DNA from: Blattamonas nauphoetae
Taxonomy: Eukaryota; Preaxostyla; Oxymonadida
Direction: 5' to 3'
Length of the DNA stretch: 64,000 nucleotides
Assembly (NCBI GenBank): GCA_033064195.1
Contig: JARBJD010000020.1
Span: 248,001-312,000 of the forward strand
Both the position numbers and the translations under genes were made by a program. Positions 34,740 to 45,829 of this stretch are shown piece after piece. Position 1 is the first letter of the stretch; every line of letters begins with the position of its first letter. Below the pieces are notes generated by a model that did not search any database, had not been told where the DNA came from, and worked only from the letters and a program-made list of their open reading frames with translations.

Positions 34740-37700
34740 TTACGGGAGAGGCTGCAGCTCGTGATGGTTGACGAATGGAACTTGGTCGAGAGCGAAGGGT
34801 TGGGATGGTTTGTGTTGTGAGGGCCCACAGAGAAGAGATTCCAGGTGTTCCAGTTTGATCCGTTTGGCAGGTTCGTATTCCAGGCACTGCTCGATCACTG
34901 AAGCCATCCATTCCGAGTGCACTTTCTCCATTCCAGGTCTCTGTCCGCTTCCCAGCTGACGTTGAGCGTTCACAGCGTCGACCTCTCCGAAAGGGATTTG
35001 GTTGGTCTCGATCTCCCACAGAATCAGCCCAAGACTGAACACCGCCGCTGCGGAATGGTCGAGGTGAATATGTCGGCTGACTAATTCGGTCTGTGTGTGG
35101 CTGCCGTTCTGGGCATATTCTTCGATCATCCGGGTCACTTCCGGCGCTCTCCATCGATCTCCCTCGTTCACTTTTCTCAGATTCACCGACGGGAGCGTCT
35201 TCAAAGTCGTTCCTTCCGTTGCTTGAACGGCGTTGTCTTGCTCATTGTTTGCTGTCTCCATTTGCAACTGGTTCTGCTTGTCCGGGAGCTCCAGAAGGTC
35301 CTGCGGCTGGTTCTGACCCATTCTTGACAACCCATTGCGCCCGACAATCTCCATCTCCGACTGCGGGTGTTGGGAGCAGTTCAAGCACGCAACACCCGCC
35401 GCGTCGAAAAAAACAAGATGTGGGCTGAGTTGGAGGAGGATGGCACTGCTTCTGTCTCTCTTCCGAACGTCCAGCAGACCGCTGATGATCTGCTTGCGGA
35501 CTGAATCGAAGTCCAGATGGGTATCCTTCATTTGAGGGTTGTGGAGTCGATTGTACAGAGTGTCCTTCTTCAGGATTCGAACTTCGGAGCCATTTGACAG
35601 TGTGACGAGGGCGAATTCCCCCGCTGCCTGATCTTCTTTCGCATCCTCTTCAAACTTTTGGTCTTTTTCGGTTTCATTTCTCGCAGTGATGTGTGTGTTG
35701 TTGTGGTTGGACTCTGTTGGTGTGTCGAAGGCTGAGCAGTTGAGACGATCTGTCCCTTCCATTGTTGGGTCCTCAATCTTCATTTCTTCGACGAATTCGT
35801 CGATTTCTTTGAGTTCGCTCTGCTTCTGCTTTCCTTTCTTTCTTCTTCGAAGCAAAACGATGAGAAGGATGATGAAGAACAGCGCAATCAGGACAACAGC
35901 GACGATGAGGGGGATCATCCACTTCACTGCCTGCCCAAATAGTGCTTTTCTATCCGATGCCACAGTTCGAAGGACGATGCTTGTGTCCGTCCGAACTTCA
36001 TCTCCAAAGACGAGTCGGAGACGCCAGTCAGATGTCTCAGACAGATTGAGCAAGTCTTTGGTTTCGTCGATGATTCCGTCGATCTGCTCTTCCGTCCACA
36101 AATTGGTGTTCTCGTTTAGTTCAACGATGGTTCTTGTTCCTTCAGTCTGTGTGTCAGCATTCCACTCGAATACTTCGACAAGGAGACCACACGGGATCAG
36201 CATCGTTCCAATGATTGTGAATTTGATCGTCTTCGCCTTCTTGTCTCGTGTTGACGTCGACTTCGACGCGTTCAGTGTTGGGATAAAAAGTGGAGTTTTT
36301 GGAGTCGAGTCCCTTCCGCTCAACACACAGTCTTCGCTTGAAATCCATGCTGACGATCCTGTCTTGAACCCATCACCTCCATTCAGGCTGACAATCTCAA
36401 TTTTTCCGTTTTCCGAGCAGTGGATGTTGCGACTGGCTGAAGGGAAGGAGGAGTTGGAAGGAGAGTTGTCAGAGAAAGTGGTTGTCTGAATGGTCAGATC
36501 TCCGCCTTTCATGTTGATGGCTCCGAAGACGAGATGAGTCAGTTGGGTGTTCGTGATTGATGTGGTGCAATCTGCGATCTGAATGATTCCGCTCGACCAA
36601 CTGCACAAGTTCTCTGAATCAGCTTCATTTTGGGTCGAGGTTGGTGGAGAAGTGCTTCCGAGGAACGAACCGTCTCGGAAGACGATGGTTGAATCAGAAG
36701 CCGAAACAAAGACGAATGACTGAGACAGGGACGCAAGAACGACATCCACATTCAATAGTTCCAGGAACGAGTCCTTCACAGTGATCATTGTGTTGTCTGC
36801 ATCGATTGATTGTGAAGTCACAAAAGAGACGTTCAATTTTGGTTCAGAGCTCGTCCCATTCATAATGACGACATGCATGTTGTTTGAGATTGAGATGGGT
36901 GTCGACAGAGTTGTGAGGTCAACGATGCCAAGTGTCGGGCGAGTGAGTGAGACGCCCAAGACAATCATCCACGCGGAATCGATTGATTGGCACGGGCTGT
37001 CACGATCACCGCAGAAAGGACTGGAATCGGATGAGAGTGAATCGACGTAGAAGAAGGATTCGGCTGGCTTGGTCCCTGTTGTGTCGGAGAGCGAGCTGTC
37101 AAAGATGATGGCTCCATCTTCGGCGACGGAAGGGGTGAGAGATGTGAGCGTGTACTTCATCGAATACTCCAAGTTGTTTTCGCCTTTCCACCCAATCTTG
37201 ATTGGTTGTGATACTCCTTCAGCTGTGCTTGAGAATGAGATGTCGAAGGAGATAGAAGAAGAATCGGAATTGCGGTTTTGTGGTTGTTGTGGTGTGGACA
37301 GTGTCGCACTGTAGATCGTCCCCGGCACAAGATCTGCCCCACTCAGACGGACGATGCATCCAGTCTTCGCTGAATTGCTGAAGTCAATCTCCATTTTTGT
37401 GACTTTCGCGGGATTGGGAGCGCGGACAATGATCCCAGGATCAACAACCAACCCACTGACATCACCTTCAACAGTTGTGAGTGTATATTCTGTTCCGTAG
37501 GCCAGTCGAGATGAGCTCTCTGTTTCTCCGACGAGGAACTTCACGGAGGAATGAGTGTCATTGATGAAGCCGATTGGTGAAACAGATTCAAGCAAAAAGC
37601 CTTCTCGTTTCAGAGCGACTTTGCTGAGACCTGTCTTCAACGCTCGACCGACAAGTTCGAAAGACAGTTCTGTTCGGTCGAGGCTCAGTCTCGAATTCTC

Positions 37701-40700
37701 GAAAGATTGGACACGAGGAGGTTCATTTGGAGTGGTGAAGACAGGAGCAGTTACGACAGCAACCACGTTTGAGCTCGTCATCGATTTGATCGAATACGCA
37801 GTGTTGTACTCCAGAGTGTTCGTTTGATTGTACACTTCAACGTCGATCGTCGAGATGGTTGGCGGAGAGGCTGGTTGAGTCGATGAGAATGTGATGTTGA
37901 CTGAGACTGTCTTCGAAGGAGAGGTGATCGAGGTCAGGACGAGTGTGAATTGCTCCGAAGGCATCAGAATCGTCGAAAGCGACAAACGAACAACATTCGC
38001 ATTCGAAGGAGAGAGAGAACTTGCCACGAGCGACAACGAAGGACCAATCGGAGTGGTGAACGAAGACGAGGACAGGAGAATGTGTTCGTCGGGTTTGTCT
38101 TCTTCAGTCTTGATCATCGACACAATCGAGTATTCTGTCGCGTATTTCAATCCTTCAGAAACTCCAATCATCACTGTCGATGACAATCCCAATGTTTCTG
38201 AACTGAATGTCACATCGAATGTGTCTGATGTGTTCAGTGTCACTGTGTATGTCGAACCTGAAGGAAGAGACGATCCCCTAAACGACAGTGTGAACGATGA
38301 CGAAGTGATTGACGAAGGAGCTGAGATCGTTGTGATCAGAGGAGGAGAAGGAACGGCGAACGACACTCCACTGTTCACGACAAACGAATCAGATCCACTT
38401 CCAACTGAGAAGATCTCATACGAGTTTCCAAAAATCGTTTGTCTTCCATCACCAAACCATCCTGTCGAGAATTCAACAAAGCATTCTGTCGACAAAACTC
38501 CAAAGATCGTCCCAGTCGACTCAATCAACCCCTCACTCCCCATCTTCACTTTCTGTCCATTCGAGAACAGCTTCGTCCCAATCAGACGAACCACAACTCC
38601 ATCTTTCTTCCCATTCAGCGAGCAATCTGCATCTGTCACACGAGATGGTTCTGTGGGTGTCGTGAAAGAGTTGCCTTGGATCAATCTTACGTTTTCCTTT
38701 TTTGACATTGGATCGAAAATGATTCCGATGATGGGATAGATCTTCCCGTAATCCAATCGTCCTGGTGCTGTGAAAGGGTAGAGTGGAGCTGAGCCTGACA
38801 ACGTGTTTGCGTCCATCCAAGCCAGAGTGATATTCTGCTCCGTTCCATCGTTATCAATCGTCATCACGTAATCACCATTCTCAAACCCATATCCGGACAG
38901 GGCGATTGTTGTGGTGTTTGGGTTGGACAACGCTGTGGATGTGTGATGAACTTGTTTCGGGACATTTCCAGGGATGGCTGAGGCACGGTGGACGTATGTT
39001 GCTTCGGGAAGGACTCCGTCCGGTCCAGACGAGACAGTCACCATCCCTGTATGAGAGACAGTCGTGCTGGTCCCAAACACAACGTAGACCATCCGAGGAA
39101 CATTCGATCCATCGAGAAGAACACCCATCGTTCCATTCAACGCTTGTTCTGTCGTCACTGTGACTGTCGCTGTTTGTTTGTCTGCACTGAATGAGACAGT
39201 GGCACCCGTAACAGTAGGTGTTGATGTGAGCTGTGGCACGAGGTCGCTCGCATCCCGATCCTCAGTGTAATCGAACACATTGGGAGCCCCAGACGTCGAA
39301 TCGCAATATTGGACTGTGACGGTCGTTGGTTTGGTGATGGTGGTGATATAGATGTCCTTACTGTATGGTTGCAGGGGAGACGTACAATCTCGAAAATGAA
39401 GATATGAGTAGTCAATCGCTTTGTTACTGTGACACCCGATTCCACCAGCTCGTTCATCCCCTTCACACGAGAGAAACATGCAGTTTGTGATGGTTGTCAA
39501 TGAACAGCTGATGACGTAGATGCTGGCATCAAACTGCGCGTCACATCTCTCGAAGATAGTGTTCTGGATGGTTGCAGATGATGCGGTCCCGATAATAATC
39601 CCACCAGCGGCATTCGTGCTTATTTTGGGTGTCGTGCATTCAGTGAAGGAGGACGATGAAACATCGATTTGGTGCATTTGTGCTGACGTGCAATAAAACA
39701 AGACTGCTCCTCCATCGTCGTCTGCTTTTGTCACGCTGCATTTGTGGAAACAGCATTGTGAGATGTTGAGCGACGACAGTGACGCATAGAGGAAGATGGC
39801 AGCTCCGCCTTGCCATGTTCTACCGAATCCGACTGACATTGTGTTGAAGGTGCAGGAGGTGACTGTCACTGACGTTGCTGTGGAAGAGGTATCGAAGACG
39901 ATCCTGTCAGTATGACTTTCGCTTTGTGTCATGTTTCGGTGAGTATACAATGCTTCAGTGTTAGCTTGGCGGACGCACGACGAGAACGACGAGTTCACAC
40001 ACACAACGTTTCCTCCGAGGTTGGGGTCAAGAAATAGTGTTCCACAATCATGGTTGGTGCTTTTCGAAACTTCGCATGAAATTGTCATCTGAGAGAGCAA
40101 GCTCCCAAACGTCTTGTAGTCAGATGACTTGAAGATCGGGCTGCTTGTTACATTCACGAGGGATGCTGATGTGAGTGTTGTGGCGAGTTGTTGTCCCAGA
40201 AGTGTCGGTGTTGGTGTGGTATCACCCAGACCGAATGCGAAGAGAGGTCCAGATCCTTTCACGAGATGGACATGGTTGAGTGAGATAGACTCTCCTATGA
40301 TCGAAATATCCTTGTGTTCGGGACTTGGATATGAGTTTTTGGCATCGTCGAGGAATGATGGACATATTCCGACAAATGGAAGGAGGGAAGAGGATGAAGT
40401 CTTGTGAGTCGTCGATACGAGCCTAACAGAACTGCCTCTATTCAAGATACTTTTCATAACGATAAACGGAGAGGATTCTGCATTGCTGATGACATCACAG
40501 TTCACAATCGACAGCTCTGAAGAAGTAACATGGCAGACTGCGCAGTTCGGGAGACTTGAGTCGAGAATCTACGTAGACAGCTGCATCGTCGTATTTTGCA
40601 ATCCCAGAATCCATGTGTTCGATCTTTGTTTCTGATGTGATGCGATAACTGGTGTTGGGCTGACATTGGTGGGATCTTCTGTTCCAAGTTCGTCTGTATG

Positions 40701-40919
40701 TGACAGGTGGCTCGAAAAGCCATTGAGCACAACCAGACGAGATGAAACAACCAATTCCGATGCATGGAACGATCCATTAAGGGATAAAGACAGGTCGAAG
40801 TTGCTGTGAACTGACGAGTGATTTGCAGACGAACAATCCGAGAGAAAGTCGGATAATAGCTGTCTATTTGGTAGAAGATGGGATGAGATGCAGAGGAGAA
40901 TAGTCCAAGCGATTCTCAT
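34740..40919 (-). pseudogene. Gene A, right copy: same architecture, one premature stop
   Basis: The start at 40919 gives the same signal peptide (MRIAWTILLCISSH). At codon 117 the tryptophan TGG of the left copy is TAG here (40569-40571, within LST-W-ILDSS). The frame then continues open for the remaining 1940-odd codons to 34740. Domain order is as in the left copy: beta-helix, beta-sandwich units, membrane span (IPLIVAVVLIALFFIILLIV) and pseudokinase tail with RWRAPEV. It has one fewer block of repeat units (about 1.9 kb shorter) and lacks the segment containing LPEPSRLTMIEATPVYSEDE. The long frame after a single stop suggests very recent loss, or translation through or after the stop. I therefore call it a probable pseudogene. 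Confidence 0.7.
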
Positions 40920-41044
40920 CCCACTTGTTTTCTCAAGATTTGAGACGACTCTGATCCAAACCCTTTATTTGATTTAATGATTCCAGCTGTCCATTCACCC
41001 TGACGCTATTTACGGAAAGTAGTCAGCTTCAATTCGCTCGTGAA

Positions 41045-44000
41045 TAGGGAGGAGCAATTGTCCGGACAAGGTGAGGCGCTGTCCGTCCTCGGACAGCGCC
41101 TAATTAGGAGACCCCCACTGGTAAGTTTTGAAGAAGGGCATGATCTACGTTGACAGGTGAGAATTGACTCAACTCAAGAATTTAATCTCTTAACATGAAT
41201 AATATGTTGTTCTTCAGACAGTACTGTAATGTGTTTCTTCTGTAAACAGTTCGAAATCGACCTGTGCTCATGACTCGAAGTTGAAAGAGAAAATGATGAT
41301 GGAAGACTTGAACAGGATGTGAATGATGAGAGAGAGGAAAGGAAGGAAGAGAAAGAAGATGGGATCCAACGTCTTGCAGTCTTTGATCAAAGAATTGACA
41401 TTTCCAAACAACTATCTTTGAGAGCCTATTCGCAATATGAAATTCTGAAGAAGCGAGACATTGACATGGCAGACACGAAGGATTGGGGAGAGGACAAGGC
41501 AGACTGGATGACATTCGCGTCGAACTGGTTGGGGTCGGAGAGAGAAGTCAAGTTGAGGACGATTTGAACGAGCGAGGAGACTCCAGCGCTCTGCACGAAC
41601 AAGTTGAGAGCAGATGGTCGTGGAATGAGTGTGAGTGAAGTGTGGTCCAGAATGTGTGTGGATCGGCTGTGGAGAAGGGAAGTATGGACTGGAATGATCT
41701 GACATTCCACCAACTGCGAGACGTACGGCGAGTCGAAGATTGTGTCGTTCAACTTGGCTGTGTCGAGTGTTGGGAAGGTGTTCGCAGTGAACGATTGGAT
41801 GAGCGAGGGCGGGAGGAGGAGGACGAAGTAGGACGAGAGGAGGTTGATCATCACGTCATGTTCCGTCTGCGACAGATTTGGGAATCTCTGTTTGTTTTTG
41901 TTGATTTGGTTGATCAGCGAATGAAACTCCGACGCGTACGGCCTCACAAGCTCGTTCTTTGCTGGTCTAAGAGCCATCGGTGGCTCGTGTGCCTGAGGAC
42001 AGATGGAGTGGGCTGTTGAGGGGTTGTCAAGATGCACCTTCGGCAACACTTGACTCGAGCTGGTCGTTCGTGACGATGTTTCTTTGCCGCTGAATGTTGA
42101 TGTCTTCGATCTTGTCCTGCTTCTCACGCAGAGTGAGGAGGGTCTCTTGTTGGATGGCCGCGTGAATATCGTCCTTCTCTTTCAACTCTCTGTCCCGCTC
42201 TGAAAGGAGGAGATCCTGCTGCTTCTGCCACGTTTGGATGACCGAGTTCTGTTGGCAGATCTGAGCGAGTGGGTGAGATGAGCACTGTGCGAGAGTGTTC
42301 TTGATCGTCCAAACTTTCTTCCTGACGTCTCAAGATACGCTTCGTTCCGCTGCTGTGTCTCTTCCACAATCTGACTGTGATTCTTGTCCAGTAGGTTGGT
42401 CAGAACTGTCGTCTCCGCGTAGTCCAAATCACCCAAATCCAGATCGTCCGAATGGATTTCACGGATGTCCTCGTCCTTCGAGATCCAGACAGCTTTCTTC
42501 TGCTTCTTCCTCTTCTTTCTGTCTCGCGAATTCAGACTCGACGAGTGCGAATCGTCATCGAACAACAATCTATCCTCAAACAACCCTTTCTCGTCGGCAT
42601 CCTGTCGCATGATGGTCGACAGCTTGAGGATTGTCTCCTGAATGATGTCGTCCTGCTTCTGCAGCGCGTCTTGTTGTTTCGTCAGCTTGTTCACTTTCTC
42701 CTGCAGTCCTTCGTTGTTCTCTTCAAGATCTCTGTTTGTTTCTTCAAGTTGTTGGATGGTCTGCTTCAGAGCGCTATTCGTGTTGTGCAGAGTGACCAAG
42801 TGTTGTCCTGTTTCTGGTGTGACCTTGTTCCTGTCAAAAGCACGAGCTTTCTCCTTCAGCTCTCTCTTCTCTTTCTTCACCATCTCAAACTCCGTCTCTA
42901 GTTCCGCCTTCTTCTGTTGAGCGTTCTCGCCCTGCATGGACAGGATCTGCGTCTCCTGATGCGAGTTTGTTTTCTTCAGATTTGCTTTCTCTCGCTGCCC
43001 TTTCTCGTTCTTTTCGACAAGCTGACTGATTTCTGTTCTGGCTCTGTGGAGTTGTTGTGATGTCCGCTCCAAATCTTCGACGAGCATCCCAAATTGAGCA
43101 TTGGTTTGTGATTCTTTCTTCTGGTTCGATTCCTGATCAGCACTGAGCTTGCCTGTTCGAGAGGAGAGAGGCGACGAACGGTGTGACCTGTTCTCATTCT
43201 TCAACTTCTCCAATTCCTTCCTCCCTCAGCCATTGTCTTCTCTTTCTGCTTCATCTGATGATCTCGCTCTCGCATCCGCTCCTCTTTCGTGGCTTCTCGT
43301 CGAAATCCTCTTTCACTGCGACTCGTTCAGTTTTCGCAATGCGAGCTTCATGTTTCAATTGCTCGATCTCCATTCTGAGATCAGCAACAGTCTCTTCAAT
43401 ATTCATGTTATCCTCCTTCTGGTTCTGGTTTTCGAAGCAGATTGAAACGATCAGCTCTTTCTGCCGTTTAGTGAGAGGGTCCTGCGAAGAGAATACATCG
43501 GATTGTTCAGCTGATCCAACATCGAGTCCTCATTCTCGAAAGATGGTGAGGGCACAGTCCCATCCGACGACAGATCCCGCCTTCGATGCGACGAGTCCGG
43601 GTGTGGTGTTGGCCGTCGTTTACGGCGAGCGAAGGTCATTTCGAATCTCGAGTCGTCTTCTTTGAAGGGTATGGGACAATAATGTTCGGCCACTTCTTCA
43701 CGGAACGTAACACAGTCTACAAGATCGAAAGAGACGATCAGAGAAAAACTTTCGTGTGATTCGTCCGTCGGAGTGAGGTAGAAAAGAGACATGATTAAAT
43801 CGTTGAGAGAGGATGTGTAATCAAGGTTCTAAGGCAAAACAGTCATCAGATTCCTCATGATCTTTGATAAATCGGAATTCCGGCTTGTTTGGAGGAGTGG
43901 AGCAGTATTTATCGACTAAAGAAGAGAAATATGCGATTAAGATGTCAAAACAATGGAGAGGCAAACCTATTGTGTGAATTTTTCAGGTTTCAATGCAATT

Positions 44001-44544
44001 GAATGTCAAAGATAGCATGGAGAAGAGTGAATATTGAATCGAGAAGATCTCCGCTTATTTTCATTCAATGCAAATCAAAAATGATTGAGAGCAAGACAAA
44101 GAGGTTTTGACCGATCATCGACATTCAAATTGTGATGGAATTGGCTCTGAGAGAAAATGTACGACGAAGACAAATTGAGATGGGGAGGACGATCCGGACA
44201 TGTCCAGGACAGGACAGTTTTGTCCGTTTTCAACTGATCATCATTCGATGGTGAAGAAATTTAGATGATTCCGTTTTTCAACAAAAGAGCGGATGTCCAA
44301 GATCGGACAAGCTTGGACATTTCTGCAATTAATGGGTCATTTTGTCCGAATTCTCAGTACGTGTTTTTTTCTCAGTTTAAATCACAAAATCTGGATAATT
44401 ACATCATTTTAGACGCATTGATGATATAAATTTGAGGATTGAACAGCTCTTTGGGTCACATGAAACACTTCTTTTTTGCTTGGACTTGTGCTCTGTCCGA
44501 TGTCCGAGGAGAACGACGTTTTGTCCGTCCGTTGCTCATCATTA
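41045..44544. mobile_element. 3.5-kb hAT-like element carrying a coiled-coil gene
   Basis: It is inserted in the duplicated gene-A upstream region. CTCGTGAA flanks both ends (41037-41044, 44545-44552), and the left arm has the empty site (around 6031). The ends read TAGGGAGGAGCAATTG and, inverted, TAATGATGAGCAACGG. Both fit the hAT end pattern YARNG, and an 8-bp duplication is the hAT hallmark. Subterminal DNA is full of TGTCCG/CGGACA motifs (41061-41100 and, on the right, about 44195-44535), as expected for transposase binding sites. No transposase is present. The interior is a host-like coiled-coil gene on the minus strand. Confidence 0.85.
41426..43792 (-). pseudogene. Coiled-coil protein gene inside the hAT-like element, probably broken
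   Basis: Three consecutive minus-strand open stretches form one gene-like region. 43451-43792 starts MSLFYLTPTDESHESFSLIV and ends in an RS/basic part. 42182-43213 is 343 residues of strong coiled coil (QLEETNRDLEENNEGLQEKV, EKVNKLTKQQDALQKQDDII) with an acidic stretch (DDLDLGDLDYAET). 41426-42127 is a helical C-terminal part (LINQINKNKQRFPNLSQTEH). Between the first two, a further coiled-coil stretch (MEIEQLKHEARIAKTERVAV) sits in a shifted frame. I recognise no family. The frame shifts could be tiny introns in part, but at least one stop near 43240 seems real. Confidence 0.5.
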
Positions 44545-44552
44545 CTCGTGAA

Positions 44553-45334
44553 TTGCATTGCAACTCACTCTCTCCTTCATTTCTCGTGCTTCCCGAACCA
44601 TCTCGACTCACATTGATTGAAGCCACTCCTGTTTATTCGGAAGACGAGAAGTCGGCGACTGTGTCTCTCTTCGGAGTGAAGATGGCTGGACAGTTCATGT
44701 TGACCCTCTCCATCATAGTACCCGGACAAACCCGTTAGAGCGGATAAACCCGTTAACCATTCCACATGAGCATAGCAGTCCCCCCTCTTCACTAAAATTA
44801 TCCTTCCACTTCCCGTTCATTACTCTCTTCATTATTTTTAAAATAGGAGTTACTGTTGAAAGAATGATTGTGAAATGGAATGAGAAAAATGTAAGTCGAA
44901 ATGTGCTCGGAACTTAGCCAATGTCTTCCCAGGCGTCCAAGGGATGGTACAGTGAGATGCAACCTCTTTGTACTCAGCATCACATGCAGGGTGTCGTGGC
45001 TGGTCATTCATCGATTTGAAATGACCCATAGACCTCGATCAAACATCTAACCAAGAGACCAATCATTTCAGAATTCTACCGATTACTTTCTTTTCCACAC
45101 AACATATCAGTCGTCAGAATTAAAGGATCAATATGAAGTGGGGTATGTTGGTAACGGGTTTATCCGACTTAACGGGTTTACCCGGGTACTATCAACTCGA
45201 GTTCGTCGAGCACAGTCGAGATTCCAGCGACGTTTGATTTGAATGGAAATGGGAAATGTGTTGGAACACTCTTCGATTCGCTGGAGCCATCGAACGTGAA
45301 CCTGTTGTACAACACGAGCTACACAGTCGTCGGA
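44553..45334 (+). pseudogene. Detached gene-A fragment of the right arm, interrupted by a MITE
   Basis: Beta-sandwich sequence equal to that at 5376-6010 (FLVLPEPSRLTLIEATPVYS, FGVKMAGQFMLTLSI) is split at 44715/45192 and resumes as SSSSSTVEIPATFDLNGNGK and LFDSLEPSNVNLLYNTSYTV. It has no start or stop of its own and no signal peptide. After about 45334 it loses similarity to gene A. Confidence 0.75.
44716..45191. mobile_element. 476-bp MITE with 3-bp target duplication
   Basis: The terminal inverted repeats run about 42 bp: TAGTACCCGG(A/G)(C/T)AAACCCGT at each end, then a GGATAAACCCGTTA block. TCA flanks both ends (44713-44715, 45192-45194), and the uninterrupted sequence is known from the left arm. 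A 3-bp duplication is compatible with PIF/Harbinger-like or CACTA-like families. The ends alone do not decide. No coding capacity is seen. Confidence 0.85.
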
Positions 45335-45829
45335 GGAGTCACAGATCGGCTCATTCTGCCGGACGGACAAATCTACAGTCAGAAATGTAGGCTTGTCTGA
45401 CCGGCACTGACCGGTCAGTTTTCATCGAAAAGTACTGACGGTCACTGACCGGAGAAATATCGGAACCCATAATCGGAATTTACCATTTCTCGGAAGTGGT
45501 TTCAGGTTAAACAGAGAAATGAGTTATTGACATGAGGTGTGATAGAAACCAGGAATCAGACACAGAAATGACTCTATTCGTGATAATTAAATCAGATTCA
45601 ATAAGAAAGAACTTTCAAATACCTGTTCTTGGAGTTCAGAGAGACAAAGTACGATCAATGGGTTCGATCCGACCTGTCCGTCACCGATTTGCCCTCTTGT
45701 GAAACAGTCGTGTATCCAACGGATTTTCAACTCACATGAAGTTAATTTACGAAGTGGAAGAGTCGGAAAATGTTAAAAGGTTGAATAATGGACACGTAGT
45801 TATGATCTCTTCTTCCTTCGTCTCTCAAC

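Larger units (their letters stand above)
24099..45334 (-). repeat. Right arm of the large inverted duplication
   Basis: Mirror of 5376-19563. In order from the centre it holds a pogo-like remnant, a noncoding block, gene B (split by a 5.9-kb insertion), gene A and the detached gene-A fragment (split by two further insertions). Homology resumes exactly on the far side of each insertion, which fixes their ends. Outer homology fades after TACACAGTCGTCGGA near 45334. Confidence 0.9.

Noticed and set aside
35686-36489. 267-residue plus-strand frame
   Set aside because: It is antisense to the gene-A right copy, and the same shadow appears at 12644-13318 opposite the left copy. It has an unnatural Ser/Arg-rich composition.
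37891-38739. 282-residue plus-strand frame
   Set aside because: Antisense shadow of the gene-A repeat units. The Ser-rich codons of gene A create open frames on the other strand.
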